From: Clarireedia homoeocarpa
Taxonomy: Eukaryota; Ascomycota; Leotiomycetes; Helotiales; Rutstroemiaceae
Direction of reading: 5' to 3'
Length of the DNA: 64,000 nucleotides
NCBI GenBank assembly: GCA_001465935.1
Contig: LNKV01000031.1
Span: 209,871 to 273,870, forward strand
This document shows positions 1 to 9,289 of this stretch, in pieces. How positions within the stretch are numbered: position 1 is the stretch's first letter; each line of letters begins with the position of its first letter. The translations under genes and the position numbers were made by a program. The notes under the pieces are model-generated. The model did no database searches and was not told where the DNA came from. It saw only the letters and a list, made by a program, of their open reading frames with translations.

Positions 1-519
1 TAAAGTGGGAAGAACTTCTTATATAAGTACTCCTTAGGCCTATTGCCACAGGCTTCGCAAGCCTATATCCACAGGCCCTGTATGAGTAACTAATCACCTA
101 TATTGATCAGTGGGTAGGTGGGGGCAAGACCCTCACTAACCCACTACGACAGTTCCAAAAAATTGAACAGCTGGCAACTGAAGGTCGTTCCTTAATATGG
201 GAATGCCCTCATTTTCCCACAATATCACTAGAGAGAGCACTAGGACCCTCAATACAACCTCCACCGACACGCCTTCTGCACACATACTTCCGCTGGCACA
301 TTTGCTGCTCCAAAATTGTCTGTAGATACAACTCCTGCAGAAATACCATCGCGGAGCGGGGTAGCCTCTAGGGTATTCTGGCCAAATTTTGCTCGGCTTG
401 CGCTACGTTACTCTCCCACCAAATATGTTCTTTATTTTAAATCGCCGATTCTATTTAATAACTATACAACTCGGCTATTATATAACAAGAAAGTCTCTCA
501 CGGTGTGTGAAGATTGTAT
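1..519. other. Left-edge intergenic sequence
   Basis: No gene could be supported here. Short open frames at about 316-600 have no recognisable domain and lie just 3' of the tripeptidyl peptidase gene, so they probably include its 3' UTR. The putative RiPP cluster could continue to the left of the window. Confidence 0.5.
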
Positions 520-2813
520 CTATGGCAAATTCAAAAATATTTCTTCGAGCTTCGGATATATTGGGCTCCCTAGTCCCGTGACAGGATCCCATCCGGGCTG
601 AGCTTGAAAGCCATCAGTTCCACAGCCGGGATTGCTGCCTTCAGTGATATCATTGAATGCTTCTGGATGAGCGTAGAGTATTGGATTTAAAAATCCTATT
701 GGTCCTTTACCTGCCGCAATTCGTGCTTCATTCAGTAAAGTAACGATGCTTGCGATGATAGGCGTCGACGCGCTTGTGCCACCTGCGACTTGTACTCCAC
801 CGTCTATCACGACTGACACGTTGAGTCCGATTGCCGATATATCTGGAAATGCGCGGCCGCTACTGTTGTAGATTTTGTCATCGTAAGGGGGAGGATACGT
901 TGTCAGGTAGTGAGATACAGCGTCAGCTTGATAGGCAGGCTGGCCGAATACGTTAGAGAAGCCACCGCCAGAATAGTAGTCTAGTTTTGGATTTGGCGCG
1001 TAAGGGAGTGCCACAGCAACTTCGCCGTTGCTGATGTTGCGGTCTTTGAGAAAAGTTGCGCCGACTTATTTTGTTAGCTTAGAGCAATAAATTGAGGTGA
1101 CAACATTACCTGTAGTGACCCAAGGGCAGTTAGATGGAAAGGAAGGAGAAAAGCGAGTTCCGTTGATGTCAACATATGGCCCTACGTCTGGGGGTGTCAA
1201 GCAGCTGTTCACGAAGCCAACATTATAGCGATTCGCAACACCAGAGTCGCCACTCGCAAAGATAACGCTTACACCCTGTAGACCGAGCTTCATCCACTCA
1301 TGGCATTGCCGGGTCTGATAAGATTCCGGAAGCGCAGCTTCGATCTGAATGTAAGAGAATGATAGAACATTGCTGAGAGGGGCGCCACCACATTGGAGGG
1401 GACCATCGTATCCACCTACGGGATCTGGATATACGGGGTCAAGATATGGGGCGTCGCCACCGAGATAAGTGCAATATGAATCATCCAAAGCATCCAGAAA
1501 AGTATTGAACGAGCCACTGGAATCTGTATTCACGTCGCCGACTTGGTAAAGACGTACGCCTTGAGGGTAGATGATGGAATAAGCAGTCTGGACATCCAGA
1601 GCGGATTCACCACCGATATACAGAGACTCGTTCCAGCGCACTCCACCGTCAATTGAAATGAATTCTGGAAAGGTAGAGTTGGGAACAGGCTGCGTGGTGT
1701 AATTTGCAAAATAAAGTGCAAGATCTGGTGGATAAAGATAGTCACCGAATTGTGGAATTCCTATCTCATTTCCTGGCGCGCCTGTTCAAGAGTCAGTTAT
1801 TTCTGACGAGAATAGTATACAAATAAAGCTGGAGCAATCACTCACTAGTATTTCCAGGTCCAAATTGGTAAAGTTCCCGTAGGCATTCGATGGTGATAAG
1901 TTCGTAGCAGTTTTCTATGCCTGTAAGACCAAATACAGGAGGCGTGACAGCTTTATTCAGATTTTTTATGGGGCGCAATCCTTCCAATTGAATCGTTGGC
2001 ATCTTTTCACCGCATCAGTATCGAATTTCCTAAGTTTGTTTGGCATATCTGTAACGTACCGCAAAATCTATATGTCTTTGCACATGCTGTGGTAGGTAAT
2101 ACTTGTCACAGGCAATGCGGTAGCCCCCTGATTCGTCGTGTTCAAAGTAATAGTATTCTGTATTAAACAGAGACTCTGCTTCAGATACTGTTGCATTGAA
2201 CATAAGCCAGTTTCGACCTATTATTTTATTAGAATTTCTTGAAATGAATGCTTGAAAGTTTTGCCTTATTCAACATGTTATACAAGAAAAGCATGTCAAC
2301 ATATTCGGGTGGGTGGCCTATAGCTGACATGAAACTTGCAAATGAGAGCATGCGAGAAATCTATCCTTATCTCAAAATAAGAACGTACCTGTCGAGAAAG
2401 CCTGTCGTTCAGCAGTAACCCCAGATTTAACAAGCCACTCTACCACTCTATCGATAGTTTCTTTGGACGGCGCAAATGTATTTGCAACTTTTTCGGCTGT
2501 CCAATGCTTACCTATGGTTTCAAAATTAGCATTTATATTTGGGTAGAGGATTTCTTTCAATCTAATTACCAAAGTTGGGTGATTGTGGATGCGACACATC
2601 GAGCATATATTCTTCTGCTCGGTGTTGGTTACTCTGGGTCAAGCCGATCTTAACGGGGAGCATCTCATAGGGATGAGCCCGCGAGACTTTGGTCCATGTT
2701 TGAGAAACAGCTTCACGTTTTTCATGGAGAACAAAGCTACCACTCGTCTTGGGAAGGGCAAAGACGCTCGAAAAGCAGGCGACGAGACATAAAGCATTGC
2801 AAAAAGAAAGCAT
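520..2813 (-). CDS. Secreted tripeptidyl peptidase, sedolisin family S53
   Basis: Sedolisins are acidic serine-carboxyl peptidases that remove tripeptides from free N termini, usually outside the cell. Six exons (2570-2813, 2389-2511, 2060-2217, 1846-2002, 1110-1781, 520-1064) join in frame to 632 residues, a normal length for the family. The ATG at 2813 opens a hydrophobic signal peptide (MLSFCNALCLVACFSSVFA), followed by a typical prodomain (SHPQSPNFGKHWTAEKV, near residue 80). The catalytic set is present: Glu286 and Asp290 in GESALD, Asp406 in ASGDSG, and Ser549 in GGTSASTP. The C-terminal calcium-binding region (DITEGSNPG, GWDPVTGLG) is intact. A TATA-like AT stretch lies near 2890. The gene is 0.9 kb from a UstYa-like gene and may help mature the nearby repeat peptide (inference). 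A purely nutritional role is the alternative. Confidence 0.9.
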
Positions 2814-3686
2814 CGTGCTAATTCTTGCCCAAGTAGACGAAAAGTCACTGTTTGGGAAGCAACGGACAATCTTGATCAAGGAGATCTTAATATAATATCC
2901 TTTACCAGCAAGTTACTTCATTGCGATCTAGTCAAAAATACCGCCATGTATACGCCGAGGTCCACCGGCTCCGCCCAAGATTCCCGCCCTCACAAAAGCT
3001 CTCGAGCCATAACTAAAATGCGTCGGCTGTTTATCTAAGACATGCAGTTGACAGAAGGATTTCACATAGGACTTGCCGAGCTACGCCACCAAATGTTTCA
3101 CAAGCTGAGACATCTGTCAGATTTAAACGTAGCTTCCGGATGCTACCCGTGTGGCTGAGCGTGGTGCTGCATTTACTGTAATTTTCTGTGATTAGTAATT
3201 TTTTAGTTAAGACAAGAAAACCAATCACGAAATATGTCAGATTAGATGCTTAGATGAGACAAGCGGTAAGCAGGTTGACTGCATACACGAGTAGCGTAAG
3301 CCTGTATAACGATAAGAAGATATCGCTAAATCAACAACACAACTTTGCGGGGTAGCGATTAAATGCGTTGATTGGCCATGATACGACATTGAGGAATCAA
3401 TACAGTAGTAAGAAAACCGAGTGGCTTGCGTAGATCGGGTTGTTTCTGGCGTTTAGAGTGAACGAATCATCATTATCTAGTCGCACGTCTGTAAATTTCA
3501 CTAACAAATCAAAAATTACTCGAAATCCAACTTTAGAGACGGGAAATTTGTAAGATTAAACTTTGCTATCAAAATGCTTTATGCAGTTTGATATTAACTA
3601 CTTGAGCTCATATTTCCTACAACTCAACTGCCCTTACATTGATCTGCTAGCTGGTATCTACACGTAATTTGACTTTCGAGACTTCA
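2814..3686. other. Intergenic, tripeptidyl peptidase promoter side
   Basis: The first ~100 bases hold the peptidase promoter, including a TATATTAA-like element on the minus strand near 2890-2900. The rest is AT-rich. I see no supported gene. Confidence 0.4.
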
Positions 3687-4731
3687 CTAATCATAAAAAG
3701 TTGGTCCCTCATGCGGTGGGTAGTCTCCCTGCCAGTCCTTGCCATATCCAAAATGATCCTTCATGACCTGTAGGTACGGAGAGCTTTCTCGGCAATTTTG
3801 GAAAGCCTCGACATCAAGCGGTCCAGGTTTCATAGGCCTCTCAAAATTGTAGCAAGCATGTCGCTCAAGCGCCCATTCATCAAGCTTGGAAAAGTCTTTA
3901 CATTGACGGTTCTGTCCAGTGCTCTTATCCCCTATATACCAGAGATTCTAGTCATGTAAAATTAGCCATCTCTTCGTAGAAATGCAACTTGAAACTACTT
4001 ACATCGTCTGCTGAACATTGAGTATCCTGGCGTAGTTGGTCTAAGCAATGGACGCAATGCTCGTACACTGGCTTCTCCAAGGTTTCTCCGTAGTAAACAC
4101 TTGTCAGGGTTTGGTACAGGAGTTTCTTTCTTGAATCAGTATGTATATAGAGGTCAAAGGGTAGCTTTTCTTACCAAGCAGTGCAGTTGGTGGAAAGCAA
4201 TCACAATATAAACTCGTTTTGTAGTGTCCCAAGGGAAGACAATGGTTTCAGTTAGGCCATGTTTTGCAACAGTCTCTTGATCCACGGCCACCACACCACG
4301 GTCAGTTGCTAGACTGTTCCAGAGTGCATCTCTTGCACTGTTGTTTTCGCGTCGAACGGAAAAGGGCGTGATGTCACTTATAGTTCGTTCCATTGTGTTT
4401 GGGAGAATGCCAACTTCAATATTATCAGCTCATAGTTGGAAATGAAAGAATCAGAAAGGGATATACCAATAGGACTCCGACAGTAGTAATCATTTTGTAC
4501 TCGAGCACCAAGGATAGTGATAAGGAGGATTGTGTTGAGAAGAGCCGAAAAGAGAAGGAGAATCCTCTGTCCTTGAGAACCAAATGAGTTTTTGAGGCCG
4601 TTTTTGAGACGATTCAAGTAGCTGTTAGTCTTAGATTTCCATGCCAATCCAGCCATTTCGGAGTCCTCATCTGAGTTCTCATAGCTGTCTTTCTGTGGGA
4701 GAAGATTCTGTTCGAGTTCTGATGGATCCAT
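3687..4731 (-). CDS. UstYa-like DUF3328 oxidase (first of two)
   Basis: DUF3328/UstYa proteins are membrane-anchored fungal enzymes that install oxidative crosslinks in dikaritin RiPPs (ustiloxin, phomopsin, asperipin). Four exons (4467-4731, 4175-4413, 4003-4125, 3687-3947) give 295 residues. The cytosolic N terminus is acidic and is followed by one membrane helix at about residues 56-76. Both diagnostic HxxHC motifs are present: HQLHC at 163-167 and HCVHC at 191-195, the latter in the usual context YEHCVHCLDQLRQDTQC. A third family block (NLWYIGDK...NRQCKDF) follows only if the last exon starts at 3947; the alternative acceptor at 3931 breaks the frame. The gene is convergent-side neighbour of the tripeptidyl peptidase and lies 1.3 kb from the repeat precursor on the same strand. 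The exact peptide substrate is inference. Confidence 0.9.
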
Positions 4732-5156
4732 TGTTGGCTGAAAGAAGTACCACAGCTCAGGTATTCAAACAAAGCATATACAGAGAGGTCAGAGAAAGAT
4801 TGACTTTTTGGAAGTAAGATGGTTTACCTGTAGATTGGAAACAGAATTCAAAAGGTACAATGCAGGCATTAAGTTTCACTAGTAGTTATGGTCGGCGTGA
4901 CCTTGGATTAGTCAAGATCAATACAAATGACCTGAAGTTTGTGCGCACGGTTCAGCCAACTCTGCATCTTGGCACAGATAGGCTAGGATAGGGAATTTCT
5001 ATCTATCTTGTAGACTCGTACTAAAATATCGTTTTGCATTTGTCATTGCATTCAGCTGAACGCCAGAGAAACTAGGTCAGGATGGCGTGATACGCAAATG
5101 ATTTAAGCTGCAAATGATCAAATCGGCAAACTATTCAAGTAGCAAGACAAGTGCGC

Positions 5157-5229
5157 CCCCTTAACTGCAAAAGTTTTTACCATGCCTTCGCTTTGGTGAG
5201 GTGACAAGTATGCATTTGCAGTTAAGGGG
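5157..5229. repeat. Inverted repeat, 15-bp perfect arms
   Basis: CCCCTTAACTGCAAA at 5157-5171 is exactly the reverse complement of TTTGCAGTTAAGGGG at 5215-5229, with 43 bases between. The 73-bp structure could be a MITE remnant or an RNA hairpin; no target-site duplication was identified. Confidence 0.6.
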
Positions 5230-5640
5230 ATAGCGTTACAAGTAAGCCGTTATTTAGCGACTCCACAATAAGGAGGTATTAGCGCGTCGAGTATGCGCGC
5301 GACTTATTAAGAGAGAATAAAATAAGCACGTTGTCAAGTATAACCTTAGCGAGTATGCATATTCTCGTCCCTTGTATGCTGTACTAAGCCTTGGCGATGC
5401 AACTAAGCGATAGCTGGGGATAAGCACATCGAGCATGTAAGTGGGTAAATCACGGTGATAAGCACGTCGAGCATATAACTTAATAGTGGGGATCAGCATT
5501 TCAGCTATGTAACTTAAGAATAAGCTAAAGAGAGATAAGCATAAGTTAACTATCAGATGTGTAACTTAATATTGCGGGGAGACAAGTACGTGGTATTGGT
5601 GGGAGACAAGTACATGATACATGTAATCAACTCTTGTAAC
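5195..5640. repeat. Degenerate direct repeats, unit ~35-40 bp
   Basis: A motif close to GATAAGCACGTCGAGCATATAACTT recurs with variation at about 5272, 5317, 5419, 5455, 5490, 5530, 5577 and 5601. Copies differ mostly by small substitutions and spacing changes. It sits between the UstYa-like gene and the precursor gene. Confidence 0.5.
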
Positions 5641-6072
5641 GTAATCAGCTCTATGCTCCTAACTGCCATAAGCGGCTTCTCCATCTTATTTTTGGTCAGC
5701 TCGCGAGCATTTGGCAGTCAAAGGGATAATGAAATGCCATTATCTGTTTTAGGTACTGGGGATTCAGACCTCCGTAAATGAATCGAGAAGGTGCTAAATC
5801 GGCGAATTCATTGATTTGCACATGATTCGAACTACCAGAACATCCGAAAGTTTTGGACCACTTTAATTAAAACGAAATGTATGGAGAATGAACTTTATTT
5901 TTAGTTGTCATATATAAAGTTCCTGAACTCAGTGCAGCTCATTTCATCTCTAAACCCCCCAAAAATTCTGACATAACCTCCTCTTCAGAAACGCAATTGA
6001 GACTAGTTGGGGAAAATACAAGTTTCAACTGGATTGAGTTTCTAAGTTGCGCCACTTCAGTTGGTTGCTCAG

Positions 6073-6820
6073 TTACTCGCTCTCCTCGGAAGAAGCTTCC
6101 TTGAGTTTCTTTCCTCCAGGATGGTTCCTAAGTCTCAAATCAGGCCTTGTAGTACTTCAGGGATCAAATTAGAGCTTACCAGTTGGCCCAGACTTCCGCA
6201 ACTCCTTTCTTCTCAAGCTTGTTTGCTTCAACTTTTGCACCTTTAGGATGGTTCCTAAGTATCAAATTAGATCCTGTAGCAATTCATGGATCAAATTAGG
6301 CCTCACCAGTTGGCCCAGACTTCCGCAACAGCCTTCTTATCAAGCTTGTTTGCTTCAACTTTTGCACCTTTAGGATGGTTCCTAAGTATCAAATTAGATC
6401 CTGTAGCAATTCACGGATCAACTTAGGCCTCACCAGTTGGCCCAGACTTCCGCAACAGCCTTCTTCTCGAGTTGACTTGTCTCGACTTCTGCGACTTTCT
6501 TGCCTCCAGGATGATTCCTACGTTTCAAATCAGATTTTTTAACATTCAAATAGGTTATATCAGATATAGTTTACCAGTTAGCCCAAACTTCCGCAACGCC
6601 TCTCTTCTCAAGTTGATTTGCTTCAGCTGCTTCAACTTTCTTGCCTCCAGGATGGTTCCTAAGTATAGAATTAGATCTTATAGCAATCAAATAGGTTATA
6701 TTAGAGAAGATTTTACCAGTTGGCCCAAACTTCCGCAACACCTGGAGCAGCGACAGGAGCCGACAAGACACCCCCAATTGCCTGGGCGGCTAGCAAAATG
6801 AAGACACTTTGAACCTTCAT
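6073..6820 (-). CDS. Repeat-containing secreted RiPP precursor (dikaritin/UstA type)
   Basis: Six exons (6717-6820, 6575-6658, 6434-6517, 6307-6381, 6180-6254, 6073-6127) encode 158 residues. A signal peptide (MKVQSVFILLAAQAIGGVLSA) is followed by five copies of VAEVWANW, each continuing NHP; repeats 2-5 follow EKR, EKK, DKK and EKK. The acidic tail is KKLKEASSEESE. This is the layout of Kex2-processed repeat precursors such as UstA: signal peptide, tandem cores, dibasic sites, and UstYa genes alongside. The peptides would be released in the Golgi, then crosslinked and trimmed. The conserved block has two Trp, one His and no Tyr, so the product should differ from the Tyr-based dikaritins (inference). 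All internal introns interrupt the same Trp codon (TG|G, phase 2). A TATA-like AAATATAAAT lies ~105 bp upstream (6921-6930). A mating pheromone precursor was considered and judged unlikely. Confidence 0.85.
6180..6742 (-). repeat. Five tandem VAEVWANW core repeats, one per exon
   Basis: Genomic repeat steps (acceptor to acceptor) are 141, 136, 127 and 127 bp, each an exon plus intron. Units 2 and 3 have 84-nt exons with spacers VEAAEANQLE and VAEVETSQLE. Units 4 and 5 have 75-nt exons with spacer VEANKL(D/E). Every exon is a multiple of three with phase-2 introns on both sides, so units can be gained or lost without a frameshift. The 52-nt introns after exons 3 and 4 differ at only two positions. 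Confidence 0.9.
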
Positions 6821-7683
6821 GATGAATACGTGAGGATGATTTTTTATTGTTGGAAAAGATTTTGAAATGAGAATGAATGAGCCAAAATTGCTTTGCTTCA
6901 AAGTGAGGAAGAAGCTTGGGAAATATAAATAATTTGACTCGAGTCTATTGTATGATCTATGCAACTGGTTCCGCAAAGGTGCGGTAATCAAATTTCGAAA
7001 CTATCTTCATATTGCATGTAATCTTTACCAAGAGGTTGGCATTGCATAGTGCAGGTTGTAGCTACTAACTGCTAGCATGGAATGACCGACACCTTCTGTT
7101 TTGGTACTGAAGTGATATACAGAAGCTTACGTGAAAACTAATGCAACTTTTGTAAATGCCTATCCCCGAGCCGCGTCTGCAATAGGTAAAAAACTCAGAG
7201 CATCCACAGCAAGCCAGATGGGGCTCTAGTGTAGGATCTTCATAATTAGCGTATTCTGACCAATCAATTGGCAATTACTAGGTCGAGTTGGCCAATTCTG
7301 AAGATGGGCAAGTCGGCTGATCTTGATGTAGTGCTACTCGAGGTCAGCTCGTACGCATGCGAAGCTGAGGGGAAGGAGGCATCGACCCACTCATGCATCT
7401 GATCACACAACTAAAAATGCAATGTACTCCAACTAAGACTAACATGGACTGCATATGCAAAAGAGATTATTCAGATTTATAGATGATAAGCACTTGACAG
7501 GGTACTACAATTAACGCTTTGGCATAGAATTTCCCTCAGGGGTTGCTTACAGATGATCTTGCATGCTATTAGAGCTTCCAAATTCACATTCAAAGGCCTC
7601 AGAATCATTCCCACACCATATTCAAGACTTTGATATTTCTCAGAGTTCATTCCAAGAGCCAAGAGCACATTTTCTCGTTCACC
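6821..7683. promoter_or_regulatory. Divergent promoter between precursor and second UstYa-like gene
   Basis: This 863-bp gap separates the start codons of the precursor (minus) and the second UstYa-like gene (plus), so both may share upstream elements. A TATA-like sequence for the precursor lies at 6921-6930. Open frames here have no recognisable domain. No specific regulator site could be assigned. Confidence 0.45.
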
Positions 7684-8839
7684 ATGTTGAAATATCACTC
7701 GACAATGTGGCTTACAAGAAAGATCCCAAAGAAAATCATGTATTCCTCCGTCAATCACGATGACGACAAAGAAGATATTGCACCACGCTTAAGTGATGTG
7801 AACAGTGAGAAGGCAGAAAGTGAAGGCTTCGATATGCCTTACAATTTCAAGCCGACACGCCGTTCATGTTTGCCACACATCACAGCAAATACCACGGGTA
7901 TTGTCTTCATGATGCTGGTTTATGGACTCAGTATCTATGCTGCTGTTCTTGGGACTTATAAAGTTCAGAACCGTGAAAGCAATCTTTATAGAAAGACTGC
8001 TGCGTACTGTGAGTCATGCCTCTAACTCTGTGCAATAAAGTACTTTTGCTAAGTTTTACAGCGCCTGTAATGGATAAAGTCCATATACCCCTGATTAGGA
8101 AGAAGATTGATGCAACCCTCTTCCCAGAACCAGGCAATCCGGATCACATCTATCGGGGGCGACCTAGCCCAGAGGTTGATGCGGCATGGGAGCGAATCTC
8201 TCGTAAGTCCCTTGCTTCACTATCACACGATTTTCAAAAAGCTAAAACTAAATAGACATTGGAATGCATGCCCTAACAAAACAAGAAGTTGAAGCTATCG
8301 GCAAGAATGCAACAGAATGTGCAAAGACTATGCCAGAATGGGGATACGGCCCGGAAACTTATATGGCCGAAATCGACGTTTTCCATCAACTACATTGCCT
8401 TGACGCACTTCGCAGGACTAATGTCTTGAACTACGACTACTACTGGGGCAAAGATTGGGGCTACGAGCCTCCCGTCATGTTTGAGTCTCACGTCGATCAC
8501 TGCATAGATATCCTAAGGCAGAACATCATGTGCAACGCCAACATGGAGATGCTGACGTATAACTGGCGTCATACACAGCACAATCCATTCCCAGACATCG
8601 GGGCAAACAAGTTATGTCGAGATTTTGACGCATTGCTTCGATGGCAAGAGGAAGTAGAATTGAAAGATGAGCCAGCCAAGTGGGAGAAGATTGTCAGACC
8701 AGCTGATGCAGTGCTTCTTGAGATGCCACCACATCTCGACGAGCTCGAAGTTACTGGCTATGCGGACGGTTTTATGTTGAAGAAGTTGGAGAACATCACG
8801 AGACCAAAAGATTGCCCCGCTCCAGAATCTGAGCTATAA
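7684..8839 (+). CDS. UstYa-like DUF3328 oxidase (second of two)
   Basis: Exons 7684-8008, 8062-8202 and 8256-8839 give 349 residues. After a charged N terminus comes one membrane helix (about 71-91), then the family block YSPVMDKV restored across the first intron. HQLHC lies at residues 199-203 and HVDHC at 234-238 (FESHVDHCIDILRQ), the two HxxHC motifs thought to bind the metal in UstYa/UstYb. The 30-residue linker between them is rich in Tyr/Trp. Dikaritin clusters usually carry a divergent UstYa/UstYb pair, and this copy is clearly diverged from the one at 3687-4731. The ATG at 7684 was taken as the first in frame with the membrane segment; 7705 and 7738 are alternatives. It is transcribed away from the precursor. 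Confidence 0.9.
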
Positions 8840-9289
8840 TAGAATCTAGAATGTGCGGCATATTATACCGAACACATGTTCAGCTTATCGATTGGTTGTT
8901 TTGTTGCACTGGCAGATGAGAGGCCGTAGCTACTACATGGCAGGAACTATATTCTTCTTTCTTTTAAAATTTGAATTTGGCCCACTCAATTTTCTAAAAC
9001 ACAAATGTACCTCGAATCTATACCTGATGTAAACCTAGTTAGATAAATCAACGATATTGAGGAACACCCAATCATCGTAACATCAATGAAATTAAAGCCT
9101 ACATAAGCTTGAAGTGCATGATGAGATGGCAAGACCTAACTTGTACTGTACACCCGTGATTAAGCGAGCGTAATCCGTAAATCTTCCAAGCTGAGTAAGC
9201 AATGGCAGGTCATTTAAGCCTTGATCTTCGACTGGCTTGACACATTTCAGTCTTCGTTATATTCAAATTTTGCCTTGGTTTACTTTACT
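8840..9289. other. Intergenic, aminopeptidase promoter
   Basis: Contains the 3' flank of the second UstYa-like gene and the upstream region of the M1 aminopeptidase. The open frame continues upstream of 9290 without an ATG, so no earlier start is supported. Nothing else seen. Confidence 0.4.

Larger units (their letters stand above)
4732..6072. other. Intergenic with degenerate repeats
   Basis: This 1.3 kb stretch carries the promoter of the first UstYa-like gene and the 3' flank of the precursor gene. It also holds a 15-bp inverted repeat (5157-5229) and a block of degenerate direct repeats (about 5195-5640). No protein gene is supported; the 5254-5499 minus-strand frame is an artefact of the repeats. 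Confidence 0.5.

Noticed and set aside
316..601. Overlapping plus-strand ORFs at the left edge
   Set aside because: No domain, no splice context, and partly antisense to the end of the tripeptidyl peptidase gene.
5254..5499. Minus-strand ORF of 81 residues
   Set aside because: Its periodic MLDVLIP-like pattern is produced by the degenerate DNA repeats, not by a protein family.
6571..6777. Separate minus-strand ORF of 68 residues ending in the core
   Set aside because: It reads through the first intron (GTAAAATC...ACTTAG); splicing it out joins the repeats in one frame.
6073..6820. Mating-pheromone (alpha-factor-type) precursor
   Set aside because: The layout (signal peptide, Kex2 repeats) is similar. 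However, filamentous ascomycete pheromones usually carry a short WC...GQPC-like core with Cys, whereas this core has no Cys and the gene is flanked by two UstYa-like genes.
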